DNA from: Corbicula japonica
Lineage: Eukaryota > Mollusca > Bivalvia > Venerida > Cyrenidae
Assembly (NCBI GenBank): GCA_038501625.1
Contig: JAZAYU010000185.1
Coordinates: 434,001-498,000, forward strand
Length of the DNA stretch: 64,000 bases
Reading direction: 5' to 3'
In this document: in pieces, positions 44,909 to 55,050 of the stretch
How the letters are laid out: every line of letters starts with the position of its first letter
Position numbering within the stretch: position 1 is the first letter of the stretch
The notes under the pieces: generated by a model
What the model was told of the DNA's origin: nothing
Databases searched by the model: none
The model's input: the letters and a program-made list of their open reading frames with translations, nothing else
Position numbers and translations under genes: made by a program

Positions 44909-45186
44909 CATTTAGGACAGATGTGAGTGAATAGTATTGCATTGAGTAATGGTATAATAAGCTTTAAAACTATTCACTTGTTTTTTTAACTATGAAAGAA
45001 TATTACATCATGATTACTTTGTTTACAGGTGGTCTAAAGTTTAAGTTTTAAATTTTTGATATTTAAAAAACATTTCATATTTTTGTTCAGAAACTTGACC
45101 AAGCACCTTTGAGTGTCTTAACAACTACAAGAGTCTTTTTCTATTGTACTTTTTAAATATACATAACCCAAATAACTATTGTTTTT

Positions 45187-45398
45187 TTAACCCTTTCCTC
45201 CATAGAAATACCTTTATTGCATTGGCGAACAGTTTAGATCCAGATCAGCTGGCACATCCGTGCCCTCTGATCAGGATCTAAACTGTTCGCTTTTTGATTT
45301 GTTAAGCTATTTTTGATTTCTGACGTATGTGCTGGCTGATCTGGATCTACGCTGGTCGCACATGTGTAAAAAAGCGTATTTAAGGAGGAAAGGGTTAA
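45187..45398 (-). mobile_element. TTAA hairpin MITE
   Basis: Terminal repeats exact (CCCTTTCCTCCATA, GGAGGAAAGGG); the arm of one hairpin is deleted. Confidence 0.8.
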
Positions 45399-45460
45399 TA
45401 TACATAACCCAAATATCAATCAACCTAAGCCAACAGACTGATTGGTTTGTTTGCCTAAAC

Positions 45461-45702
45461 TTAACCCTTTTCTCTATATATACACATTTTAACACATGTG
45501 TGGCCAGTTCAGATCCAGATCAGTCGGCAAATCCGTGCCATTTATCAGGATCTGCACAGGTTGCATTTTGGTCAGAAATAACCTAATGAATCAAAAAGCG
45601 AACAGTTTAGATCCTGATCAGACGGCACGGATGTGCTGGCTGATCTGGATCTAAACTGTTCGCTCAGGCATTAAACGTGTATAAATGGAGGAAAGGGTTT
45701 AG
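45461..45702 (+). mobile_element. TTAA hairpin MITE, full length
   Basis: Orientation as in the reference copy and opposite to its neighbour 63 bp away. Confidence 0.82.
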
Positions 45703-46194
45703 GGCTTGGTACAGTAATTGTCTAACTCATTTAGAAATATGAATGAGATTGCCCATTTTTGCACCAATTGCTCAAAATCTTTTTTATACTTGTATTTAAT
45801 CTTGAAAGCAATAACGGCGGAAGGCTCCAATCTTCCATTACAGGCATTTCAAGTTTATTTGTTGCTGTTTGGTGTAAAATGACTTCCCATAGCTAAATAA
45901 ACAATGCCACTTTAGGTGTACAGAGAAGTCACACATTTTGTTGCACAAAGAGTAATGTTTGTATTAAAACGGCTATCAATAACAGACATTTGAAATAATT
46001 TCTTTTTCGACTAAAAACTCTAAAATCATTCAATTTAGTGTTTGTGACATTATTTTTCGCTAAACATTCTTAATTATTCAAATAAACAATACAAATTATG
46101 CATAAATCAATCTTTGCATCCACTCTAGACCAAAATCTATCTTCACTTCAAGCAGTCTGATAAGGGTCTAAACTGTTTTCTGTAGAACCCAATC

Positions 46195-46480
46195 TACATA
46201 TTGACCAATCGAAATGAATGGTTTTAACAGAACTCAAAACTGACCAATCAGAATGATTTGGTTAAGCAGAACCCAGTCTTTATCGTGACCAATCAGAATG
46301 TCTGTTTTAAATAAAACCAGTCTCAATTTTGACTGCATAATCAGAATGATTGGTTATAAAAAAAAACCAGTCTCCAAACTGACCAATCAGAATGAATGGT
46401 TTAAATAGAAGCAGTCTCCAAACTGACCAATCAGAATGAATGGTTAAAATAGAAAACTGACCAATCAAAAATGATTGTTT
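46195..46480. repeat. degenerate array with GACCAATCAGAATG motif
   Basis: About seven units of 40-50 bp, each with CTGACCAATCAGAATGAATG-like and ACCAGTCT motifs. The vocabulary (CCAATCAGA, CCAGTCTC) is that of the foldback family, so it may be a decayed derivative. Confidence 0.65.
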
Positions 46481-46571
46481 GAAGAAGAATCTGATCTTCA
46501 TTCTGACCAGACAGAAGCTTTATTTTGGACACAAGTATAAGTTTCACTCCTAGTTTTAATTATCACAAATC

Positions 46572-46782
46572 TTAACCCTTTCCTGTATAGATTAACCTTT
46601 AACCTTTACATCTGTGCCGTCTGATCAGGATCCAAACTGTTCACTTTTTGATTTATTAGGTTATTTCAGACCAAAATGCGACCAGTGCAGATCCTGATCA
46701 GACGGCACAGATGTACTTGGTGATCTAGATCTACACGGGTCACACATGCGTAAAAATGCTTATATATCTAGGAAAGGGTTAA
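46572..46782 (-). mobile_element. TTAA hairpin MITE
   Basis: TTAACCCTTTCCTGTATAG left, AGGAAAGGGTTAA right; part of the left hairpin deleted. Confidence 0.75.
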
Positions 46783-46789
46783 ACTGGAG

Positions 46790-47035
46790 ACCAGTCTTAG
46801 ACTAAAGCCTCAAGCATCTGATTTGTTGAAATTTAGATGAGTCTCCAAATGGGCCAATCAAATGCTAGAGTTTTAAGACTGGTTTTTAATCACAGCTTTA
46901 TGATCTTTGGGCCCAAGTTTGTAAAACTCAAATTGGAGATCTGTCTCAAACCTCAAGCATCTGATAGGCTGAAATGGCGACCACTCACCATTTCAGTCAA
47001 TCAGATGCTTGAGATTTTAGATTGTTCCAGATTTT
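46790..47035. mobile_element. two degenerate foldback elements beside exon 5
   Basis: The first spans about 46,790-46,905. The second begins GGGCCCAAGTTTGTAAAACT at 46,910 and has lost its right terminus close to the exon 5 donor. Confidence 0.6.
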
Positions 47036-47051
47036 GGCCAACAAGTCTTAC

Positions 47052-47185
47052 CTCTGGGAGATCTCTGCTGGGGCTTTTGGTTCATTTGGTCCTCAATAGC
47101 CTGGGCCTCTGCCTGCATGTGGGCCATATTGTTAAGAACATCTGGGTCATTTCCTCCGTTTTGTAGGTATGCTTGTCGTATCGCT
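47052..47185 (-). CDS. CCDC17: exon 5: helical linker
   Basis: 134 bp, phase 2 in, phase 1 out. Acceptor aaatttcag, donor GTAAGA. It encodes AIRQAYLQNGGNDPDVLNNM, then AHMQAEAQAIEDQMNQKP and QQRSPR. A degenerate foldback element ends about 17 bp downstream of its donor, close to the 5' splice site. Confidence 0.87.
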
Positions 47186-47324
47186 CTGAAATTTTTTATC
47201 CATTCATGTTAGTGGTAACTGTTCAACAATTTAATAAAACATACTATCAATCAATGTGTTTTTGGAGCAATAATTATGTTACTTGAAATGAGATGTATAT
47301 CAAGTTCTATTTCTAGGGTATGTG

Positions 47325-47705
47325 TTCATCTCTTTACTCCACAGATACACCTTTATTGCATGGGCGAACACACTCTCTTACACTATCGGCTCATTACATT
47401 CACCTCTGTTATAGGCTGGGACTACTTTCAAATACTTTTACTTTAACTCAAAGAAATAGTTCACCAATTTCATTTACAATAGCTTGGGTTTCTTCGGTTT
47501 TAATGAAAGATAGGGACGATTTCTGTCATTTGTTTTACCTCAAGCTTTCAAAATCATATTTATGACTGTTTTAAATAAGGCTGTCTAGTTTGGTAAAAAA
47601 TCTTGACATTGAGCCTTTCGCAGAGATGTAAAGTGAGTGTAAGGAAAGACAACTCTGCAAAGGAGATTGGGGCAAACAGTGTAGATCCTGATCAGATGGC
47701 ACTTA
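47325..47705. mobile_element. TTAA hairpin MITE scraps
   Basis: Short terminal and arm fragments (about 47,330-47,372 and 47,665-47,703) in otherwise unremarkable intron. Confidence 0.4.
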
Positions 47706-47759
47706 GAGATGCCGCAATGCGGTGAAAAAGGATCATTATGATGACAAAATACAGTCAAT

Positions 47760-47914
47760 ACCGTATTTGTCTGAATATAAGCCGCACTGGGTGCGGCTAA
47801 TACACAGGTTTTGCTGCTTATACATTTTGTTAAACCATTTTTATCTGTTCCATCAGGTTTGGGGGCGGTGCGGCTTATACATAAGTGCGGCTTATATTGG
47901 AACAATGACGGTAG
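47760..47914. mobile_element. inverted-repeat MITE (ATAAGCCGCAC type)
   Basis: Best copy: TACCGTATTTGTCTGAATAT at the left and ATATTGGAACAATGACGGTA at the right, with AGCCGCAC and GTGCGGCT inside each end. Confidence 0.75.
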
Positions 47915-48069
47915 TCATGAATTTTCTAACTTGTTTTGATATTTTCTACGGTGATGTCACACAAATAACTTAAAAGCTCTACCTTGAATAGTTAATGACG
48001 AAAAATTAACATAATTAAAAAAAAATGTTGATGCCTGCCCGCTTGCCCAAAGACAAAGTTTAGAAGGTT

Positions 48070-48279
48070 TTAACCCTTTCCTCATTCCTTTATTGCGTGG
48101 GCTAAGAGTGTAAATCCAGATCAGCCAGCTCATCTGTGTCGTCTAATCAAAATCTGAACTGTTTGCTTTATAATTTGTTGGGTTATTTCTGACCAAAATG
48201 AAACCGGATGTGCCGGCTGATCTGGATCTACACTGGTCGCACAGGCGTAAAGATGTGAATATATGGAGGAAAGGGTTAA
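48070..48279 (-). mobile_element. TTAA hairpin MITE
   Basis: Ends TTAACCCTTTCCTCATTCC and ATGGAGGAAAGGGTTAA; 74 bp from the exon 4 donor. Confidence 0.78.
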
Positions 48280-48353
48280 AACAAAAAGATCATAACCGTA
48301 TGGGCAAATACCAGTTCAGATCCAGGACAATGTTAACAACAAAATATACTTAC

Positions 48354-48473
48354 ATGATTTCCGATACCAGTGATTTTCCATGGTAGATTGGAAAGACAAG
48401 GGGTCTCTTTGGTGGTTCGGGTGGTGGAGGTGGAGGGGGTGGTGGTTGATGGTATACTGGCTTCTCTATTTCT
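48354..48473 (-). CDS. CCDC17: exon 4: polyproline linker
   Basis: 120 bp, phase 2 in and out. Acceptor ttttcag, donor GTAAG. It encodes IEKPVYHQ, a run of eight prolines, EPPKRPLVFPIYHGKSLVSE. The polyproline run suggests a flexible linker or a profilin/SH3/WW-type ligand; that is inference from composition only. Confidence 0.85.
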
Positions 48474-48514
48474 CTGAAAACAAATAAAGCGAAGCTCAAT
48501 TATGTGCTCTAACC

Positions 48515-48745
48515 TCTTATAAGGTAGTATGTTACGCCAGGGATATGACTTTTATTGTATGGGCAAACAATGTAGATCTCTGCCATCTGATCAGAAAATA
48601 CATGGTTTGCTTCTTGGTCGAAATAAATTAACAAATCTAAAAATGATGTGTAAATCCTGATCAGACAGCACGGAAGAACTACCAAATCAGGACCTGCACT
48701 TTTCATGCATAAGACATCAGTTATATCCCATGAAATAAAAGGATA
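48515..48745. mobile_element. TTAA hairpin MITE, degenerate
   Basis: Arms only; starts about 40 bp upstream of the exon 4 acceptor. Confidence 0.45.
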
Positions 48746-49196
48746 GTAAATAGATATTTTAAGATGTATGTTAATATCTTTATGACAAAACTAATAAACA
48801 TAATTCTTGTAATTAACAGCTAAAACAAAAATATATAGTACTCAAAATTTGTTAGGGATCGGTTTCCGTTTTATCCCAAATTATTGCTCCTACCGAGTTT
48901 CAACTGCTGTTCAACCTTAATAGTTTGTGGGCTCATTCCTTTTTGGCAAAAAAGCTGATGTTAGATAAACAAATTTTCAGAATCACAGCAAATATTTTAT
49001 TGTTTAAACTTAATGTAAGAATAAACACAATCTTTTAAACAATCCTTATCAAATTTCGAGTAGTATAAATTTTCTAATGTCTCGCGAAAATTTAAATATC
49101 AATGTTATAAACAAACATTAAACATCTACTGGTAAACAGATTTATTTTTAGAACACTGGCCGTCAGTACCACCCTAAACAATTCTAAATTAACATT

Positions 49197-49438
49197 TTAA
49201 CCCTTTCCTCCATATATACACCATTTTAGGCATGTGCGACCAATGTAGATCCAGATCAGCCAGCACATCTGTTCCGTCTGATCAGGATCTGCACTGGTCC
49301 AATTTTGGTCAGAAATAACCTATCAAATCAAAAAGAGAACAGTTTAGATCCTGATCAGACAGCACGGATGTGCTGGCTGATCTGGATCTAAACTGTTCGA
49401 CCACGCAATAAAGGTGTGTCTATGTAGGAAAGGGTTAA
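49197..49438 (+). mobile_element. TTAA hairpin MITE, full length
   Basis: Same length as the reference copy (242 bp), both TTAA ends present. Confidence 0.85.
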
Positions 49439-49518
49439 AGCATTAGAAGCTGATCATGACAAATGGCATTTGACCGTCAGTGCAGCAGTGTAGACTCTGA
49501 TAAACCAGCATCATCCAT

Positions 49519-49775
49519 GTGAACCCTTTATTCCATGGGACATGGCTTTTATCCCATGGGCAAACAGCGTAGATCCAGATGTGCACCATCTGATTAGGAT
49601 CTGCAATGTTTGCTTTTGATTCATTAGGTTATTTCTGACCAAAGTCCGGCCAGTGCCATATCCCATAGACTAAAGAGTTGAAAAAACATGCCAGCTGATT
49701 TTGATTTACACTGTTCACACATGTGATAGAACGGTCAGACATGCCATAAAACCTGTATAATATGGAATAAATGCT
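49519..49775. mobile_element. TTAA hairpin MITE, degenerate
   Basis: Left end AACCCTTTATTCCATGGGAC; right part rearranged. Confidence 0.5.
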
Positions 49776-49821
49776 TAAACACTTCTTTCACTTTTGGGTA
49801 CTTGTCGGAATACCAACAATC

Positions 49822-50070
49822 TATAACTTGAACTGATTTGATGGCTTATAATCAAAACATTTTAAACAACTCATTCCACTAAACATAAACAAGGCCAACA
49901 AAAACTGTAACTCTTGAAATGATAACTTGAACTGATTTGATGGCTTATAATCAAAACATTTTAAACAACTCATTCCACTAAACATAAACAAGGCCAACAA
50001 AAACTGTAACTCTTGAAATGATAACTTGAACTGATTGATGGCTTTAAAATAAACAAAAACATTTGCATGT
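49822..50070 (-). repeat. 99-bp tandem repeat related to the cassette-exon 3' edge
   Basis: Two and a half units starting TAACTTGAACTGATTTGATG (49,824, 49,923, 50,022). On the minus strand each unit reads NQFKLSFQELQFLLALFMF, clearly related to NGYKLSLQKLQSSAMFCCF at the 3' edge of the cassette exon (51,231-51,300). A diverged unit continues at about 50,330-50,470, on the far side of an inserted TTAA MITE. Confidence 0.8.
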
Positions 50071-50071
50071 A

Positions 50072-50295
50072 TTAACCCTTTTCTCCATAGACACACCTTT
50101 CTTGCGTGGGCAAACAGTTTAGATCGTGCCATCTGATCAGGATCTAAACTGTTCGCTTGTTTTATTCATTAGGTTATTTCTGACCAAAATGCGACCAGTG
50201 CAGATCCTGATCAGACGGCACTCATATGCTGGCTGATCTGGATCTACACTGGTCGCACATGCGTAAAAATGCGTATATATGGAGGAAAGGGTTAA
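50072..50295 (-). mobile_element. TTAA hairpin MITE inside the 99-bp array
   Basis: Right end TATATGGAGGAAAGGGTTAA exact. It splits the 99-bp array, so it inserted after the array formed. Confidence 0.82.
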
Positions 50296-50589
50296 AAAAA
50301 AAAAAAAGCATTTACATGTATTAAAACAACTCTTTCAACTTAACATAAACAAGTTCAACAGAAACTGTATTTCTTGAATGATAACTTGTACCGATCAGAT
50401 TTTATGGCTTATAAACAATACATTTCAAACAACTTAAATAATCAACTAATCATAAAAGAATTCAACAGAAACTGTAACTAAAAAATTTAAAACAACTCGA
50501 TGACATTGTAAAACTAGAACTACGCAAGTGGGATGTGTCGCCTGATGAAATTTTTGTTAGTCAACATAAAAAATGTTAATTAGTTTGTG

Positions 50590-51225
50590 TTGTACAGTTA
50601 TGAGCAATGTATTTATTCAAATATAAAATAACCTTTTAACTGTCGCATTGCAAGAAACATGCACAACAAGTTATGCCCTTGGCAAGGAATGCACTAAAAA
50701 TCAATCAAAGGGGAATAATTCAAAATTGGAACAAGGTAGAGTTACGGTTCTTGTGCATAGCCTTTTGAGTCATTGCAAGAAACACACATACCAAGTTTGA
50801 AGTCATTTGAACCTATGGTGACAAAGGTAGGCTCTGGATAAGAAATGCTCTATAAAATCAATCAAAGGGGGATAACTAAACAAGGAACAAGGTAGAGTTA
50901 CGGTTCTTGTGCACTGCACTTTGAGTCATTGCCAGAAACATGCATACCAAGTTTGGAGTCATTTGAACCTATGGTGACAAAGTTATGCTCCGGACAAGAA
51001 ATGCTCTTTAAAAATCAATCAAAGGGGAATAATTCAAAAGAAAACAAGGTATAGTTATGGTTCTTGTGCACTGCACTTTGGGTCATTGCCAAAACCATGC
51101 ATACCAAGTTTGGAGTCATTTGGACCTAAGGTAACAAAGTAAGGCTCCGGACAAGGAAATCCGGACGCCGCGGACGCCACCGACGAAAGTAATCCCTATA
51201 TGTCGCCTAGTCAGGTTAATTAAAA
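50590..51225 (+). mobile_element. second pearl-like element, 156-bp core
   Basis: About three and a half diverged core units of 156-157 bp (CAAGGTAGAGTTACGG at 50,732 and 50,888; a variant at 51,045), then a GC-rich GGACGCC/GGACGCCACC tract and a tail ending near ATATGTCGCCTAGTCAGG. Same architecture as the element at 1,163 but unrelated core sequence. It ends about 65 bp from the candidate cassette exon. Confidence 0.6.
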
Positions 51226-51288
51226 CGAGTTCAACAGAAACAACAGAACATGGCAGAACTTTGTAACTTTTGCAACGATAACTTGTAC

Positions 51289-52029
51289 CCATTAGTTCCA
51301 TCATCTGTGACATCTGCTGCTTTGTTGATGGTTTTAATGTCATTTTCCTTCAAGGTCTTTGTTTCTAAACCTTTACTTTGTAAAGAGCCTGATACTTTAG
51401 CTTCTAATTCCTTATTAACTGATATCTTCTTCACGACTGAATCAGACTTTTTGATGGTTGTTTCATCTGAACTAGTTTCCATCTTTTCTAAATCAATAGC
51501 TTGATGACTAGTCTTATCAACAACAGATGCTTTCATGCTGTCTTTATATTTCTCAGTTGCTAATTTTGTGTTTACAGCAGAAACTTTCATGTTGTCTTTC
51601 TGTTTCTCAGTTGCTAATGTAGCGTTAACATCAGTTGCTTTCATATGTTCTTTATATTTCTCAGTTGCTGATTTCTTGTTTACCTCAGCTGCTTCCATGT
51701 TGTCTTTATATTTACCAGTTGTTAATTTTGCGTTTACTTTCGCTGCTTTCATGTTGTCTTTGTGTTTCTCATTTGCTAATTTAGTGTTTACCTCAGCTGC
51801 TTTCATGTTGTCTTTGTGTTTTTCAGTTGCTGATTTAATGTTTTTCAACTTCACAACAGTATCATCAGTGAGTTTATTTGTCATTTCATTTGTCTGTTCA
51901 GACATTTTTCTTTGGTCACCTGATGTTGTTGATTCTTGTTTTTCAATCTCTACAACGCTGACTTCATCATTTTCTTCTTCCACCAATGTTTCAAGTTTGT
52001 CTATCATATTAATTGATTTCTGAAGGTTC
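51289..52029 (-). CDS. candidate cassette exon with six 18-residue repeats
   Basis: An open frame of 741 bp bounded by a plausible acceptor (gctctgcag|gaacc) and a weaker donor (atgg|gtacaag). It enters and leaves in phase 2, exactly as needed between the flanking exons, so it could be included or skipped without breaking the frame. The product is lysine/glutamate-rich: an acidic start (LVEEENDEVSVVEIEKQE), then six 18-residue units like KLATEKYKDNMKAAEVNT at 51,513-51,836, then a charged tail with DETTIKKSDSVVKKISVNKE. No signal peptide or known domain is visible. I do not recognise this exon from other CCDC17 proteins. It could also be an unrelated intronless frame kept open by the 54-bp tandem repeat. 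Confidence 0.45.
51513..51836 (-). repeat. 54-bp tandem repeat, in frame, six units
   Basis: Six diverged copies of a 54-bp unit inside the candidate cassette exon. The unit keeps the minus-strand frame and encodes an 18-residue motif with conserved TEK, KDNMKA and VN positions. The reverse strand is also open over the array, a consequence of a repeat length divisible by three, so openness alone is weak evidence for translation. Confidence 0.85.
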
Positions 52030-52088
52030 CTGCAGAGCAGTTCTACATCACTGCCTCCAAACAGCAAAATAAAGGACATGATATTCAT

Positions 52089-52317
52089 TTAACCCTTTCC
52101 TCCATATATATGTGAGGACAGTAACTGTTTAGATCCAGATCAGTCTGCACATCCCTGCCATCTGATCAGGATCTGCACTGTATGCTTTTTGTTCAGAAAG
52201 AACTTAGTAAATCAAAAAGCATCAGATCCTGATTAGATGGCACAAATGAACCAGCTGATCTAGATCTATACTGTTCTCTGATGAGATAAAACGCATATAT
52301 GTATGGAGGAAAGGATA
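52089..52317. mobile_element. TTAA hairpin MITE
   Basis: TTAACCCTTTCCTCCATATAT left; right GGAGGAAAGGATAAA. It starts 60 bp upstream of the candidate cassette exon's acceptor. Confidence 0.72.
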
Positions 52318-52384
52318 AACATCAATCAGCCTCCCATAAAGCAAAATACAAGTTTTCACAGCTTAAAGACATTGTGGCAATTTG

Positions 52385-52860
52385 TGTATTTGAACATCAC
52401 TGCTCCAAAAAACAAATTACAGGATATCTTATTATACTGCTTAACATCACTGCTCCAAAAAGCAAATTACAGGATATGTTATTTTACAGCTTAAATCACT
52501 GCTCCAAAAAGCAAATTACAGGATATGTTATTATACAGCTAGAACATCACTGCTCCAAAAAGCAAATTACAGAATATGTTATTTTACAGCTTAAATCACT
52601 GCTCCAAAAAGCAAATTACAGGATATGTTATTATACAGCTTGAACATTACTGCTCCAAAAAGCAAATTACAGGATATGTTATTATACAGCTAGAACATCA
52701 CTGCTCCAAATAGCAAATTACAGGATATGTTATTATACAGCTTAAACATCTCTGCTCCAAAAATCAAATTACAGGATATGTTATTATACAGCTTAAACAT
52801 CAATGCTCCAAAAATAAAATTACAGGATAAATTACAGGATATGTTATTATACAGCACTGG
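52385..52860. repeat. 51-bp minisatellite
   Basis: About nine units of ACATCACTGCTCCAAAAAGC plus AAATTACAGGATATGTTATTATACAGCT-type sequence, 49-53 bp each, just downstream of exon 3. Stretches are open on both strands but no acceptor or donor fits. Confidence 0.92.
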
Positions 52861-52987
52861 TAGCACAGTCATGGGATATAACCCTTATTATACTGAATAA
52901 TGGGTTAACCAAACAATCATATTAAAGATTTTTCTATGAAAAGTGAAAGTTACACAACAAAAGCAAAGTAATATATGTATAACTCAC

Positions 52988-53162
52988 ATAACATTAACTT
53001 TCTGGTTTCCAGAGAGATCATGTAGTTGTCGTTTGAGGTCATCCAGTGCTCTCTGGTTTCGTATTTCCTGTTCTCTCAACTCGCGTAGTAGGTCTGCTGT
53101 GTTGTCATGCTGTGGGGGGACAACTGTTCTCCGACCTAAATTTTCCAACTGCTTTCGTATAT
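52988..53162 (-). CDS. CCDC17: exon 3: coiled coil
   Basis: 175 bp, phase 1 in, phase 2 out. Acceptor ctttacag, donor GTGAGT. It completes the aspartate codon split from exon 2 and encodes DIRKQLENLGRRTVVPPQ, then DLLRELREQEIRNQRALDDL and KRQLHDLSGNQKVNV. Heptad-spaced leucines with arginine and glutamate indicate a continued coiled coil. Its phase-2 end can join directly to the exon at 48,473, or to the candidate cassette exon at 52,029. Confidence 0.87.
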
Positions 53163-53679
53163 CTGTAAAGAAAATATAGTCAGTTTCATTTGCTTTACAA
53201 TGAAGAAATAGTAATTTGGGCAAGTCACGGGAAAATTGTCTACAGTACTTTTATATTTTAATTATTACTATTTTCAGAGAGAAATTACAATTATCTATAA
53301 TTCATTATTACAAATAGATAATTTTGCACCCGCAATTTAATGTGTCCTTAAACTTAAAACATTATAACCATCTCTTTGTTTCTATACATTATCAAAATGG
53401 TTCGAACATGCATGTCAAGTCATTTCGTATTCTTTCAAGGGGTTGTTGTGAAATAGCAGACACAAACATGATGTGTAACCTTGACCTTAAACCTATACAA
53501 CCCAACCTTAAAACTGAGGTATCTTGACCTAAAACCTAAATGAATTGATTTTGGCTTCTGTAAATTGTTTCTGTGAGGTTATCAATACTTTAAGTTATTA
53601 AAAAATCAAACTATGAGTTGTGGAGATAATGAATGGATAAAAAGTTTTTGAAGATTTGACCTTTTAAGTGTTTGTTTAC

Positions 53680-53797
53680 CTTCTCTCTGTTTCTCCAGAT
53701 CTCTGTTGCGTAGATTAAGGTACTCCATCTGCCGGCCATGATTCTCTGCCAGACTTCGTAGCTGCTGATCCTGATTTGGATTCCTTCTGTACTCATC
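53680..53797 (-). CDS. CCDC17: exon 2: coiled coil
   Basis: 118 bp, phase 0 in, phase 1 out. Acceptor tttttctag, donor GTAAAC. It encodes DEYRRNPNQDQQLRSLAENH followed by a glutamine/leucine/arginine-rich helix ending LEKQRE, typical of coiled coil. The intron upstream is nearly 9 kb and holds the 44-bp and 30-bp minisatellites; a foldback element sits about 70 bp upstream of this exon's acceptor. Confidence 0.87.
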
Positions 53798-53865
53798 CTA
53801 GAAAAAGACACAAAACTTGTCCAGTCAAAATAGGTATTACAAAGTTGTGGATAAATAGCTCAGTG

Positions 53866-54012
53866 CCTAAGGTTATCAAACTGAGCAAGGAAACCAGTCT
53901 CGAATCTCAAGCATCTGAATGGCTGAAAAGCCAACCAGTCGCCATTTCAGCCAATCAGATGCTTGAGATTTGAGACTGGTTTCCAATCTCAGCTTTATAA
54001 CCTTCAGCCCTG
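53866..54012. mobile_element. foldback element upstream of exon 2
   Basis: CCTAAGGTTATCAAACTGAG left, TTTATAACCTTCAGCCCTGA right; near-perfect arms. Confidence 0.78.
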
Positions 54013-54214
54013 AGGTTAGCTGATCTGTCTCTGAGCCCATGGATTTAGAGTCTGTTAACTCACTACACAAACTTAAACTTACTTAGAGTCTTTCAGATAA
54101 GACTTTATATAAAAATTCACTCTTAGACTTGGTTCTATATACAAAATTGGCACAAAATTAACAGAGCCAGGGATAATTTTATGATTTGAGAGTCCTCTGT
54201 ATCTTGCACAATCA

Positions 54215-54515
54215 TAACACCCTTTTAGAGGCATTGCTTAATACTAACACCCTTTTGGAGGCATTGCTTAAGACTAACACCCTTTTGGAGGCATTGATTA
54301 ACACTAAAACACTTTTGGAGGCATTGTTTAAGACTAACACCCTTTTGGAGGCATTGCTTAATACTAACACCCTTTTGGAGGCATTGCTTAATACTAACAC
54401 CCTTTTGGAGGCATTGCTTAAGACTAACACCTTTTTGGAGGCAGTGCTTAAGACTAACACCTTTTTGGAGGCATTGCTTAAGACTTACACCCTTCTGGGA
54501 GGCATTGCAAAGAAT
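54215..54515. repeat. 30-bp minisatellite
   Basis: Ten units of ACACCCTTTTGGAGGCATTG plus CTTAAGACTA. The length is a multiple of three, so frames on both strands stay open (LLEALLNTNT one way, NASKRVLVLS the other). I do not call a protein. Confidence 0.95.
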
Positions 54516-54896
54516 AACACCATTATGGTGGTATTGCTTATAAATGGCAAGCCACAGGAAAACATTTCTTTGATCATATTTTTGGACAGTTCAGTTGTTA
54601 CTTTATTTGAAAAGAACTCACATCTATTATTAGCTCATAACTAAAAAGTGATTTAAATTTGTTACACATTTTGACAGATTAATTCTTGCATACCAGATCA
54701 GGTATTTTAGGAAATTTCGATGTAGAATGAGTCATGAGTGACATCACGTCTACAAGTATCTGACATAATGTATTTAATTTAGTGACGTCATTTGGAAAAT
54801 GAGGTTTGCATTAATGTCAATATTTCAGCATATTAAAACAAATTTAGATTTGATACATATATGTAAATGATATGAACAGTAAAAGGTATGCAAGGA

Positions 54897-55050
54897 AAAG
54901 TATCTTGCATGAGACATTCGGTAAAGATAGAAAAATCTGTCACCTCCCGTGAACTGTTTTAGCGGGAACTTGGCAGAGCCTCATTCCTGCAAAAATCAGT
55001 TCACCTGAGGTGACAGATTTTTCCACCTTCACCTCACACAAGATACTTAT
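54897..55050. mobile_element. foldback element
   Basis: Arms GAAAAATCTGTCACCTCCCG and GAGGTGACAGATTTTTCCAC, with outer AAGTATCTTGCATGAGAC opposite CACACAAGATACTT. Confidence 0.7.

Noticed and set aside
51535..52023. A 162-codon plus-strand frame that looks like a membrane protein
   Set aside because: It is the reverse complement of the lysine/glutamate-rich minus-strand repeat; hydrophobic residues result from reading AAG/GAA codons backwards.
52299..52643. Plus-strand frames within the 51-bp array
   Set aside because: Repeat-driven openness with no splice or start context.
54186..54644. A 152-codon plus-strand frame of LLEALLNTNT repeats and an 82-codon frame opposite it
   Set aside because: The 30-bp repeat length is divisible by three, so both strands stay open automatically. 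No sign of a gene around it.
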